A DNA stretch of 9,100 nt from an uncultured Clostridia bacterium (GCA_934457515.1 CAKSHV010000038.1:1-9100), one strand, 5' to 3'. Positions 1 through 6,529 are shown, numbered from the stretch's first letter. Notes: a model not told the origin generated them from the sequence alone. Made by a program: numbers and translations.

Positions 1-18
1 GAAAAGCGTTTGCTTTTC
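1..18 (-). terminator. Possible terminator hairpin after the patatin gene (at window edge)
   Basis: A 7-bp perfect stem (GAAAAGC with GCTTTTC) closes a 4-nt GTTT loop, 14 bases beyond the patatin-like stop codon on the minus strand. Its place just after a stop codon suggests transcription termination. The tract that would follow it on the minus strand lies outside the window, so a U-run cannot be seen and the call is tentative. Confidence 0.35.
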
Positions 19-31
19 GGCGCATCACATT

Positions 32-886
32 TTATTTGTTATTCAGGAATTTTTTCAGCTTTTCCAAATTATCCTCCGCCGCTTTTCTGCCCGCATTGTA
101 AATTTCAAGAATTTTCTCGGGGCTTGATTCGGTGCGGTGCCAGTCCGCCGTTTCGCCGGGGCAAATGATAAAGGCTTTGCCTTCCCGCTCCAAATCCAAT
201 GCATGCGCATGCGCCAGATTATATGTATCGGTCCTCTTTTTTAAAGCGCGCGCAAAATGCGGATATTTCCGATATAAAAATGCCGAAATGCCCAGCGCCG
301 GCTCGTCTTCTTTCACATAATTCCGCTCGCGGGTAAGCAAAATAACCGTCCTATCCATCCCGCTTGAAAGCGCTTTGTCTGCCGGAATCGGGTCTGTAAT
401 GCCTCCATCCATGTATTTTTCTCCGTTTATCTCAACCGGCTGAAACAAAATGGGCAGCGCGCAAGTTGCAACCATTTCGGTCCACTGCAAATCATCGCCC
501 GTTACGGGAAGATACTGAACCTTCCCCGTTTCAATGTTGGTTACTGCCGCAAAAACCTTTCCGGGGTACGCCGCAAACGCCTGATAATCAAACGGCAGAA
601 TTTTGTTCGGCAACTCGTCAAACACAAATTTTTTATTGTAATAACTCTTGTTCTTTCGGTTAAAAAGGTATTTAATGCCCATATACCGCTTGTCGGCCGT
701 GTATTTGGTGCCGATGATTAAACTTCTGCCTTTCTGCCCCGAAACATAGGAAACACCGTTTGCAATCCCCGCCGACGCGCCGATTACACAGTCCGCCATC
801 AATCCGTTTTCTAAAAACACATCCATAACGCCAACCGAAAAATAAGCACGGCTGGCGCCGCCCTCCAAAACAAGCGCCCATTTCAT
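32..886 (-). CDS. Patatin-like phospholipase family protein
   Basis: This is a predicted cytoplasmic serine acyl hydrolase of the patatin fold (YjjU/RssA-like bacterial group), expected to cleave acyl esters of phospholipids or related lipids with a Ser-Asp dyad. Counting from the chosen start (284 aa), an oxyanion-loop motif EGGASRA lies at residues 8-14. The nucleophile motif GASAG has Ser38, and the dyad Asp is Asp160 in MDGGITDP. No signal peptide or membrane helix is evident. ATG codons in the same frame occur at 925, 892 and 886. I chose 886 because the AAAGGAAA ribosome site ends about 9 bases upstream of it, while it would be only 3 bases from 892. The 925 codon lies inside a terminator hairpin. 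The oxyanion loop has Ala at two places where the usual GGGxRG has Gly. The physiological substrate is unknown. The gene is downstream of, and in the same direction as, an ECF S component, but a terminator separates them. Confidence 0.88.
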   Translation of the reverse strand: MKWALVLEGGASRAYFSVGVMDVFLENGLMADCVIGASAGIANGVSYVSGQKGRSLIIGTKYTADKRYMGIKYLFNRKNKSYYNKKFVFDELPNKILPFDYQAFAAYPGKVFAAVTNIETGKVQYLPVTGDDLQWTEMVATCALPILFQPVEINGEKYMDGGITDPIPADKALSSGMDRTVILLTRERNYVKEDEPALGISAFLYRKYPHFARALKKRTDTYNLAHAHALDLEREGKAFIICPGETADWHRTESSPEKILEIYNAGRKAAEDNLEKLKKFLNNK

Positions 887-907
887 GTCCATTTTCCTTT
901 CTTTTAC

Positions 908-941
908 AAAAAAATCCCGCGGCATTCACACCGCAGGATTT
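908..941 (-). terminator. Intrinsic terminator or attenuator just upstream of the patatin-like gene
   Basis: Read on the minus strand, an 11-bp stem (AAATCCTGCGG with CCGCGGGATTT, one G-U pair) closes an 8-nt loop. A run of seven T residues overlaps the end of the stem. This is a canonical Rho-independent terminator. It lies about 60 bases after the ECF S component stop and could end that transcript. It ends only about 10 bases before the patatin Shine-Dalgarno, leaving no room for another promoter. Transcripts reaching the patatin gene from any promoter visible here must therefore read through it, which makes an attenuator role possible. Confidence 0.75.
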
Positions 942-977
942 ATACTTTGCTTGCCCATGTGACCTGTCCATACGAAA

Positions 978-1006
978 ATGGTATCACATTTGCGCCTTGT
1001 TGTCAA
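978..1006 (-). promoter_or_regulatory. Candidate sigma-A promoter for the patatin-like gene
   Basis: On the minus strand a perfect TTGACA (1006-1001) is followed by a 17-bp spacer and TACCAT (983-978), which is 4 of 6 to TATAAT. The -35 box overlaps the TGA stop codon of the ECF S component. The predicted start near 971 gives a leader of about 85 nt that contains the terminator hairpin at 908-941. The -35 and the spacing are good and the -10 is mediocre. Confidence 0.5.
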
Positions 1007-1515
1007 GCCGTTTTTCTGTTTAAGATTTTACTTAAAACCGGATACAAAATAAGTGCGACCACAATGCCGAACACGCCCTGTATCGCATTGCCGGGAATGC
1101 TTGCCGCAGCACCCACGCCTTTGCCCAAAAGCAGTGCCGCATAACCGAAATAGCCTGCAACCATAATCATTTCAGCCAAAAGTCCGCCGCTGACTAAGCC
1201 TGCCCACTTGTTTTTCTCACCGCACTTTTTCAAAATCAGCGCCGCTGCAAAAGCCATGAAAAATTTAATTACAAACGTGCCGGGCGCATAGTAGCCGTAC
1301 CCCGAAAACAGGTCTGCCAGTGCCGTGCCGATGCCTGCCGCACAGCCACCCCAGACCGGCCCCAATAAAAAGCCGCTCAGCAGCACCAACCCGTCACCCA
1401 AATTCACATATCCGCTCATGGGCGAGGGCACCTGAATCACCATGGTTGCCACGCAGGAAAGCGCCGCAAACAGCGCCGCCGTTACAATTTTAACCGTTTT
1501 GCTTGATGCTTTCAT
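1003..1515 (-). CDS. ECF-type vitamin transporter, substrate-binding S component (possibly vitamin B6-type)
   Basis: This 170-aa, very hydrophobic protein has about five to six predicted membrane segments and fits the size and pattern of S components of energy-coupling factor transporters. These capture a vitamin or related small molecule and dock on a shared EcfA/A'/T module, which is not encoded here. The first helix carries small-residue AxxxA spacing (TAALFAALSCVATMV), typical of the contact with EcfT. The GYVNLGDGLVLLSGFLLGP and AAGIGTALADLFSGYGYYAPGTFVIK stretches resemble the ECF_trnsprt/DUF1393 group. The start is ATG with AAGGAAAGGA about 10 bases upstream. Divergence from a MocR-type regulator suggests a pyridoxine-like substrate (PdxU/PdxU2-type), because PdxR regulators commonly control such genes. 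That specificity is inference; hydroxymethylpyrimidine, thiamine or another vitamin remains possible. The family call is strong and the substrate call weak. Confidence 0.85.
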   Translation of the reverse strand: MKASSKTVKIVTAALFAALSCVATMVIQVPSPMSGYVNLGDGLVLLSGFLLGPVWGGCAAGIGTALADLFSGYGYYAPGTFVIKFFMAFAAALILKKCGEKNKWAGLVSGGLLAEMIMVAGYFGYAALLLGKGVGAAASIPGNAIQGVFGIVVALILYPVLSKILNRKTA

Positions 1516-1545
1516 GATTTATCGTTCCTTTCCTTGCAAATCCTC

Positions 1546-1574
1546 TTGCTTTTTCTTTACCGATATGATACACT
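1546..1574 (+). promoter_or_regulatory. Candidate promoter of the MocR-family regulator gene
   Basis: TTGCTT (1546-1551), a 17-bp spacer and TACACT (1569-1574) form a modest promoter aimed at the regulator. The predicted start near 1581 gives a 5' leader of about 57 nt. Its -10 box overlaps the -10 box of the opposing promoter at 1572-1600, so RNA polymerase probably cannot occupy both at once. Match quality is only moderate. Confidence 0.4.
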
Positions 1575-1600
1575 ATATTTGAATCTATTAAAAGACTCAA
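1572..1600 (-). promoter_or_regulatory. Promoter of the ECF S component gene
   Basis: On the minus strand TTGAGT (1600-1595), an exact 17-bp spacer and TATAGT (1577-1572) give a good sigma-A match (4 of 6 and 5 of 6). Transcription should start near 1565, about 50 bases before the ATG at 1515. The whole -35/spacer region is covered by the inverted repeat at 1578-1601, so a bound regulator would be expected to repress this promoter. Confidence 0.6.
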
Positions 1601-1601
1601 A
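1578..1601. promoter_or_regulatory. Candidate operator for the divergent MocR/ECF pair
   Basis: An inverted repeat TTTGAATC (1578-1585) and GACTCAAA (1594-1601) has 7 of 8 complementary positions and an 8-bp spacer. It spans the -35 and spacer of the S component promoter and the predicted start site of the regulator gene, a good position for joint control. Nearby are two TATATTT direct copies (1574-1580 and 1608-1614, 34 bp apart) and an ATACCA hexamer at 1618-1623, the same hexamer as the known GabR half-site. Which of these the regulator recognises cannot be decided from sequence. Confidence 0.4.
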
Positions 1602-1637
1602 ACAAAATATATTTCTAATACCAGATTGGAGTGCGTT

Positions 1638-3029
1638 ATGCTGACCTATTCCTTAAAAAAAACAGCGGATAAACCGCTGTATATCGCACTGTACGAAAAA
1701 ATAAAAACCGATATTGCAATGGGCGTTCTTGCGCCGGGCACGCGCCTGCCCTCCAAGCGCAGCCTTGCCAAACACTTAACGCTTGCTGTCATCACGGTGG
1801 AAAATGCCTACGCACAGCTGTTGGCGGAAGGCTATATTTTTTCAAAGGAGCGCAGCGGCTATTTCGTGTCGGACATTGTCTTTCCGAAAGCAGCACCTAT
1901 CCCCGCTCCCTCCCCAGCTGCTCCCGAAAAAAACGAAAAGGAGCAAAACACGCGTACAAAAATGCTGGACTTAAAATCAAACGCCATTCCCGAATCGCGC
2001 TTTCCTTTTTCGGTTTGGGCAAAGCTCACGCGCAGCATTTTAAGCGAGGGAAACGGCGTTTTAAGCCGCATGCCCTATAACGGAACACTTGCTCTCCGCA
2101 AGGCAATTGCCGAGCATTTAAGAACATTCCGCGGACTTTTGGTTTCGCCCGACCAAATCGTCATCGGTGCGGGAACCGAAACGCTTTATCAGTATTTGGT
2201 ACAGTTTTTGGGCAGAAGTTTAACCTACGGCGTGGAAAATCCCGGTTATCACGACATTGTTCATATGTATAAAAGCCTTGGCGTTCGGTGTGCATATGCC
2301 GATATTGATAAATGCGGCGTAACAACCGCCGAGCTTGAAAAAAAGCGCATTTCGGTTATCCACATCAGTCCCTCTCATCACTTCCCCACAGGGCTGGTTA
2401 TGCCCATTTCCCGCCGTGCCGAACTTTTAGCATGGGCAGAACAGGGAAAGCACTATATAATAGAAGACGAATTTGACAGCGAGTTTCGCTTTGTGGGCAA
2501 ACCCATCCCGACTTTAATGAGCGCCGACAGAGGCGAGCACGTGATATATGTAAACACATTTTCCAAAACCATATCGCCTGCCATCCGCATAAGCTATATG
2601 GTTCTGCCGTCCAAAATGGCTGCACACTATAAATCCGAAATGGGGTTTTATTCCTGCACCGTTTCGGCGCTTGAACAGTTAACGCTTGCGGAATTTATCG
2701 GCAAAGGTTATTTTGAAAAACACATTAACCGCATGAAAACCTATTACAAATCCCGCCGCGACGAGCTGATTTTCGCCCTGCAAAACAGCCGTTTCGGCGC
2801 AATTGCTAAAATAGAAGAAGCAGATTCGGGGCTGCATTTTCTTATACGCCTTACGACGGAAAAAAGCGACGCGGAGCTTATAAACATGCTGAAAAATGCG
2901 GGCATTTCGGTCGCCCCGTTAAGCGACTACACCTATCCGAAACAAAACACCGCAACCCTTGTTATCAACTATTCGGGCACCGACACAAGCCGTCTTGCGG
3001 ACTATTTGGCACAAATTCCGGTACTGTAA
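1638..3029 (+). CDS. MocR-family (PdxR-like) transcriptional regulator: GntR HTH plus aminotransferase-like domain
   Basis: This 463-aa regulator has an N-terminal GntR winged helix (about residues 11-78, including LYEKIKTDIAMGVLAPGTRLPSKR). A Pro/Ala-rich linker (about 84-107) joins it to a fold-type I PLP-dependent aminotransferase domain (about 110-463). Visible PLP-site features are Asn-Pro in ENPGYHD, the SPSHHFPTG strand, Asp277 in IIEDEFDSEF, the Schiff-base Lys310 in NTFSKTI and Arg317 in AIRISY. Such proteins bind PLP and sense PLP or an amine ligand rather than transaminate. Compared with GabR, Phe279 replaces the PLP-contacting Tyr, and LVINYSG has Val where the carboxylate-binding Arg is usual. 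I chose ATG 1638 because GGAG at 1628-1631 is six bases upstream; the earlier in-frame TTG at 1626 overlaps that site. Divergence from an ECF S component suggests control of vitamin B6 uptake and autoregulation. The family is near certain, the ligand is inferred. Confidence 0.93.
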   Translation: MLTYSLKKTADKPLYIALYEKIKTDIAMGVLAPGTRLPSKRSLAKHLTLAVITVENAYAQLLAEGYIFSKERSGYFVSDIVFPKAAPIPAPSPAAPEKNEKEQNTRTKMLDLKSNAIPESRFPFSVWAKLTRSILSEGNGVLSRMPYNGTLALRKAIAEHLRTFRGLLVSPDQIVIGAGTETLYQYLVQFLGRSLTYGVENPGYHDIVHMYKSLGVRCAYADIDKCGVTTAELEKKRISVIHISPSHHFPTGLVMPISRRAELLAWAEQGKHYIIEDEFDSEFRFVGKPIPTLMSADRGEHVIYVNTFSKTISPAIRISYMVLPSKMAAHYKSEMGFYSCTVSALEQLTLAEFIGKGYFEKHINRMKTYYKSRRDELIFALQNSRFGAIAKIEEADSGLHFLIRLTTEKSDAELINMLKNAGISVAPLSDYTYPKQNTATLVINYSGTDTSRLADYLAQIPVL

Positions 3030-3030
3030 A

Positions 3031-3064
3031 AAGACTGCAAAAGACGAAAGTCTTTTGCAGTCTT
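3031..3064. terminator. Bidirectional intrinsic terminator between convergent genes
   Basis: A perfect 15-bp stem (3031-3045 with 3050-3064) closes a GAAA loop two bases after the regulator stop codon and ten bases beyond the MATE stop. On the plus strand it is followed by a T-rich stretch. On the minus strand the end of the stem runs into five consecutive T residues. It should stop transcription of both converging genes and prevent antisense read-through. Confidence 0.9.
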
Positions 3065-3074
3065 CTTTATCTCT

Positions 3075-4436
3075 TTACCCTATTTTCCGCAGCGCTTTTT
3101 TAAACTGAACCGCAAACACACTTGCCGTAACCGTCACCGCAATAAAGTCCGAAACCGGTTCGGCAAGATAAACCGCCATCGCCTTGTTCTGCACAAATAT
3201 GGCGGGCAGAATATAAATCATGGGAATTAAAAGAATCAGCTTGCGCAAAACCGCCAGAAACAGCGAAATCTTCGCGTTTCCGATTGCCACAAGGGTCTGC
3301 TGGCACGCAATCTGCACGCCGAAAATGCACGAAACACCAAGGTATATCCGAATTGCCCACGCCGCATAGGAAATCAGCTCGGCATTATCGGTAAACATCC
3401 GCGCAAATGCAGCCGGGAACAACATAACAATCGCCCACAGCAGGAATGTATACCCCACCGCAATTTTCAAAAGCAGGAAGAATGCTTTTTGCACACGCTC
3501 GGCGTTTTTCGCCCCGAAATTGTAGCTTACAATCGGCTGCGCCCCCTGGGTCATGCCCTGCAGCGGCAGCATCATAAACTGCATCACGCTGGACAAAATC
3601 GTCATCGCGCCCACCGCAATATCCCCGCCGTATGCCAAAAGGGACGAGTTAAAGCACACAAACAGTGCACTTTCGGTCGCGCTCATCACAAAGGGCGAAA
3701 GCCCAAGCAAAAGGCAAGGCGCAACCACACTCCATTTCGGCAGAAAATATGCCTTTTTCAAACGGAGAACCGTTTTGTTCCCGCATAAAAACCACACTGC
3801 CCACACCGCCGAAACCGCCTGAGACAAAACCGTCGCCAGTGCCGCACCGCGCACGCCCATATGGAATCCGAAAATAAACAGCGGGTCAAGCACAATATTC
3901 AAAGCTGCGCCGATTAAAACGGTTATCATGCTGATTTTGGCAAATCCCTGTGCCGTAATAAACGCGTTCATGCCCAGGGCAACCTGTACGAAAATCGTGC
4001 CCAAAACATAAATGTTCATATAATCTACTGCATACGAAATTGTGTTTTCGCTTGCGCCGAACGCCAAAAGCAGCGGCTTGCAGAACACATAAAACACAAT
4101 CGTAAGCAACACCGAAATGCCGATAAGCATGCCGAAACAGCCGCCCATTATTTTTTCGGCATTCTCTTTATCTCCCTTGCCCATGGAGATAGAAGCATAC
4201 GGTGCACCGCCCATGCTGACCAGTGCCGCAAACGCGGAAATTAACATAATAATCGGCGTGCACACGCCGATTCCGGTAATCGCCATAGCCCCCTCGTTCG
4301 GGATATGACCGATGTATATACGGTCCACCAAATTATAAAGCATATTCACAAGCTGTGCCGCAACCGATGGCAGCGCCAGCTTAAACATAAGGCTCCCGAT
4401 TTGTTCGGTTCCCAAAAACGTGTTGTCGTTTTGCAT
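3075..4436 (-). CDS. MATE family efflux transporter (MepA-like)
   Basis: This 453-aa inner-membrane antiporter of the multidrug and toxic compound extrusion family has about 12 hydrophobic segments in two related halves. It would use a Na+ or H+ gradient to expel organic cations, drugs or metabolites. The family pattern is visible early in SLMFKLALPSVAAQLVNMLYN followed by LVDRIYIGHIPNEGAMAITGIG, and in the mid-protein GMNAFITAQGFAKISM and NIVLDPLFIFGFHMGVRGAALATVLSQ. The length is normal for the family. A GTG in frame at 4463 is possible, but ATG 4436 is preferred because AAAGAAAGGG ends about ten bases upstream of it. The natural substrate cannot be read from sequence. The gene diverges from a phosphate transporter and converges on the MocR regulator, so it is probably monocistronic. 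Confidence 0.92.
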   Translation of the reverse strand: MQNDNTFLGTEQIGSLMFKLALPSVAAQLVNMLYNLVDRIYIGHIPNEGAMAITGIGVCTPIIMLISAFAALVSMGGAPYASISMGKGDKENAEKIMGGCFGMLIGISVLLTIVFYVFCKPLLLAFGASENTISYAVDYMNIYVLGTIFVQVALGMNAFITAQGFAKISMITVLIGAALNIVLDPLFIFGFHMGVRGAALATVLSQAVSAVWAVWFLCGNKTVLRLKKAYFLPKWSVVAPCLLLGLSPFVMSATESALFVCFNSSLLAYGGDIAVGAMTILSSVMQFMMLPLQGMTQGAQPIVSYNFGAKNAERVQKAFFLLLKIAVGYTFLLWAIVMLFPAAFARMFTDNAELISYAAWAIRIYLGVSCIFGVQIACQQTLVAIGNAKISLFLAVLRKLILLIPMIYILPAIFVQNKAMAVYLAEPVSDFIAVTVTASVFAVQFKKALRKIG

Positions 4437-4461
4437 AAATGTTTTCCCTTTCTTTACAAGC

Positions 4462-4481
4462 ACGCCGACCTTTCGGGGCGT
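4462..4481 (-). other. Hairpin at the 5' end of the MATE mRNA leader
   Basis: On the minus strand ACGCC pairs with GGCGT, and an inner CC pairs with GG across a GAAA tetraloop, with a two-base bulge on one side. The hairpin starts at or next to the predicted transcription start (about 4482) and ends some 12 bases before the ribosome binding site. A 5'-terminal stem-loop of this kind can protect an mRNA from decay; that role is inferred. Confidence 0.4.
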
Positions 4482-4488
4482 TTAAATT

Positions 4489-4517
4489 ATTGTATCACAA
4501 ACAAAACATCTTGACAA
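4489..4517 (-). promoter_or_regulatory. Promoter of the MATE transporter gene
   Basis: On the minus strand TTGTCA (4517-4512), a 17-bp spacer and TACAAT (4494-4489) each match the sigma-A consensus at 5 of 6 positions. The predicted start near 4482 gives a leader of about 46 nt before ATG 4436. The -35 lies on the opposite strand of the -35 used by the divergent phosphate transporter promoter. Confidence 0.65.
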
Positions 4518-4539
4518 CCCCCGTTTTTTATAATAAAAT
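4511..4539 (+). promoter_or_regulatory. Promoter of the first Na/Pi cotransporter gene
   Basis: A perfect TTGACA (4511-4516), a 17-bp spacer and TAAAAT (4534-4539, 5 of 6) form a strong sigma-A promoter. The predicted start near 4546 gives a leader of about 59 nt. That leader contains the 11-bp-pitch repeats at 4550-4578, which lie just downstream of the start site. Confidence 0.65.
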
Positions 4540-4549
4540 AGTATAAGAA

Positions 4550-4578
4550 TGTTAAATCCACGTTAAACAAATGTAAAA
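4550..4578 (-). repeat. Three hexamer repeats at 11-bp pitch (candidate Pho box)
   Basis: Read on the minus strand, TTTTACA (4578-4572), TTTAACG (4567-4561) and TTTAACA (4556-4550) recur every 11 bp exactly. PhoP of Bacillus subtilis binds direct repeats of TT(A/T/C)ACA-type hexamers with this pitch. Here the repeats point away from the phosphate transporter and lie between its predicted start site and its start codon, so binding would more naturally block than activate the promoter at 4511. Alternatively they may act on the minus-strand side. AT-rich chance similarity is possible. Confidence 0.45.
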
Positions 4579-4604
4579 CACGAAAGGCTACGGGACTACA
4601 TATT

Positions 4605-6356
4605 ATGGACTTTTTCTCAATACTAACGCTGCTTGGCGGTCTTGCCTTATTTCTGTACGGAATGGACGAAATGGGGACGGGGCTTAAAAAGCTGTCCGGC
4701 GGTCAGCTCGAATCCATTTTGGAACGCCTGACCTCAAACCGCTTTAAGGGCTTTCTGCTCGGCTTTGCAGTAACCGCAATCATCCAAAGTTCGTCTGCAA
4801 CCACCGTTATGCTGGTCGGCTTTGTAAACTCGGGCATTATGAAACTGTCGCAAACCATCGGCATCATTTTGGGCGCAAACGTCGGCACAACCGTAACGTC
4901 CTGGCTGCTCAGTTTATCCGGCTTAAGCGGCGATTCGTTCTGGATTAAAATTTTTAAACCCACTTCGTTTACGCCTATTTTGGCGTGCGTCGGCGTTTTA
5001 ATGACCATGATGGCAAAGCGCGACCGCCAGAAGAATCTTGCCACCATTTTAATCGGTTTTGCGATTCTAATGTTCGGCATGGACATCATGAGCAGTGCGA
5101 TGGACGGCCTAAAAGACAGCGAAACGTTCAGCCGTATTTTGGTTATGTTTTCCAACCCCGTTATGGGCATTTTGTCGGGCACGATTTTAACGGCGATTAT
5201 TCAAAGCTCGTCCGCATCAATCGGTATTTTGCAGGCAATGTCGCTGACCGGTGCCATCCCCGTTTCCACCGCGCTGCCCATTATTTTGGGACAAAATATC
5301 GGCACGACCATCACCCCGATTTTGTCGTCTATTAACGGAAACACCGGAGCAAAGCGCGTTGCAGTGTCCTGCCTTTATATTAAATTGTTCGGCGTTATCA
5401 TCATTTCGGTTGCATTCTATGCGATTAACAGCATTTTCCCGTTCCCGTTCATGAATGGCTATGCGTCGGCACTGACCATTGCAGAAATTCACACACTGTT
5501 TAATATTTTGTCAACAGTCGTATTGCTGCCGTTTTACGGATTTATCGAAAAACTCGTCTGTCTTACCATTAAAGACAAAAAGACGGCAGAAGACCAAACC
5601 TTTGCCGCACTGGACGAACGTTTTCTTTCGGTTCCGTCCTTTGCGATTGAAAAGTGCCGTGGTCTGCTCGGCGAAATGATGACTCTTTCGCAAAAATCCT
5701 TTAAAAACGCAACCGATATGATTCAGCACTACAATGCGGAAACCGCCCAGGCAATCCGCGACAGCGAGAATATGGTAGACGCGTATGAGGACAAATTGAG
5801 TTCCTATCTCGTAAAGCTTGCTTCCAAATCCCTTTCGCAGGAGGAAAGTCATTCGGTAACAAAGCTTTTGCACGTTATCGGCGATGTGGAACGCATTTCC
5901 GACCATTCGGTAAACGTTTTGGGCGTTGCCGAGGAGATTTACCGCAAAAACATTGTCTTTTCGGAAGAGGCGCAGCATGAAATTGCAGTTTTGACCTCGG
6001 CTGTAAACGACATTATCGCGTTGACTGCCAAGGTTTTGATCAACGACGATTTAGAGCTTGCAAAACAAATCGAGCCCTTTGAGGAAATTATAGACAGACT
6101 CAAAAAGAAGATGAAGAACAACCACGTGCAGCGCCTTCAGAAGAGCAAATGCACAATTGAAATGGGATTTGTTTTTGCCGATTTGCTTGCCAACTGCGAG
6201 CGCGCGTCCGACCATTGCTCAAACATTGCGGTCTGCCTGTTGGAGATTGCCAACGACTCGTTTGAAACCCATGAATATTTAAATCACATTAAAAACGACG
6301 GCGACAAGCAGTTTGAAGAAAATTACAAAAAATACAAAATGCGGTACCATTTATAG
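4605..6356 (+). CDS. Na+/phosphate cotransporter family protein with C-terminal PhoU-like domain (first copy)
   Basis: This 583-aa type II Na/Pi cotransporter (NptA/YjbB-like, Na_Pi_cotrans repeats) is a membrane protein coupling Na+ and inorganic phosphate movement. Two inverted membrane repeats are visible. The first has AIIQSSSATT (QSSS at 61-64) and GANVGTT (90-96). The second has AIIQSSSAS (QSSS at 200-203) and GQNIGTT (229-235). The membrane part ends near residue 320. A mainly helical cytoplasmic PhoU-like region follows (about 345-560), with the signatures GDVERISDH (426-434) and NCERASDH (530-537), whose acidic residues and His fit a PhoU metal-binding site. Weak GGGA at 4592-4595 precedes the ATG by nine bases; no earlier in-frame start fits the family. 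The direction of phosphate movement (uptake or overflow export) is not certain for PhoU-tailed members. A close paralogue follows downstream. Confidence 0.93.
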   Translation: MDFFSILTLLGGLALFLYGMDEMGTGLKKLSGGQLESILERLTSNRFKGFLLGFAVTAIIQSSSATTVMLVGFVNSGIMKLSQTIGIILGANVGTTVTSWLLSLSGLSGDSFWIKIFKPTSFTPILACVGVLMTMMAKRDRQKNLATILIGFAILMFGMDIMSSAMDGLKDSETFSRILVMFSNPVMGILSGTILTAIIQSSSASIGILQAMSLTGAIPVSTALPIILGQNIGTTITPILSSINGNTGAKRVAVSCLYIKLFGVIIISVAFYAINSIFPFPFMNGYASALTIAEIHTLFNILSTVVLLPFYGFIEKLVCLTIKDKKTAEDQTFAALDERFLSVPSFAIEKCRGLLGEMMTLSQKSFKNATDMIQHYNAETAQAIRDSENMVDAYEDKLSSYLVKLASKSLSQEESHSVTKLLHVIGDVERISDHSVNVLGVAEEIYRKNIVFSEEAQHEIAVLTSAVNDIIALTAKVLINDDLELAKQIEPFEEIIDRLKKKMKNNHVQRLQKSKCTIEMGFVFADLLANCERASDHCSNIAVCLLEIANDSFETHEYLNHIKNDGDKQFEENYKKYKMRYHL

Positions 6357-6414
6357 ACGTGTCGGTAAATCGACATTTTCAAACCATTTAAAATAGTTTT
6401 TAATCAGAAAAGGA

Positions 6415-6446
6415 AGTTTGAGGGAAATTCCTCAAACTCTCTTTTT
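6415..6446 (+). terminator. Intrinsic terminator after the first Na/Pi cotransporter gene
   Basis: A 9-bp stem AGTTTGAGG/CCTCAAACT with a 6-nt loop is followed by CTCTTTTTG. It lies about 60 bases after the stop codon. A weaker hairpin nearer the stop (TGTCG/CGACA at 6360-6375, followed by TTTTC) may assist. Together they suggest that the second cotransporter is expressed from its own promoter rather than by read-through. Confidence 0.75.
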
Positions 6447-6479
6447 GCAAAAAATGATTTTGCGTATTTTTCTCTATCA

Positions 6480-6520
6480 TTTTACATAGATTTAACAAAA
6501 CACCGATAGTGCATTTAACA
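6480..6520 (+). repeat. TTTACA/TTAACA hexamer repeats upstream of the second Na/Pi gene (candidate Pho box)
   Basis: TTTTACA (6480-6486) and TTTAACA (6491-6497) are 11 bp apart, and a further TTTAACA lies at 6514-6520, 23 bp later, leaving room for one degenerate copy between. The hexamers TTTACA, TTAACA and TTAACA match the B. subtilis PhoP half-site type. Relative to the -10-like site at 6530 they cover about -60 to -22, the usual place for PhoP activation. The TTTTACAT and ATTTAACATT blocks are shared with the array at 4550-4578. An 8-bp inverted repeat AAAATGAT/ATCATTTT (6451-6458 and 6476-6483) overlaps the first copy. Confidence 0.5.
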
Positions 6521-6529
6521 TTTTCGTGT

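Noticed and set aside
195..225. GCATGC-type palindromic repeat within the patatin gene
   Set aside because: It encodes an Ala-His-Ala-His-Ala stretch in frame, so codon use explains the repetition. There is no flanking evidence for a recombination or binding site.
672..971. 99-codon minus-strand frame starting near the predicted patatin transcription start, considered as a leader peptide
   Set aside because: It has no Shine-Dalgarno site, runs out of frame through the patatin gene for most of its length, and has a Cys/Arg-rich shadow-like composition.
3489..3877. Overlapping plus-strand open frames within the MATE gene region
   Set aside because: They are antisense shadows of a full-length MATE gene, are rich in His/Arg/Pro of the kind produced by reading membrane-protein codons backwards, and lack start signals.
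5511..5978. 155-codon minus-strand open frame inside the first Na/Pi gene
   Set aside because: It is antisense to the membrane end and PhoU-like region of a well-supported gene, has no recognisable protein features, and no equivalent frame is kept in the paralogue.
6447..6463. Second small hairpin GCAAAA/TTTTGC after the terminator at 6415-6446
   Set aside because: It is a short AT-rich 6-bp stem directly following a better terminator and is likely chance structure in AT-rich spacer DNA.
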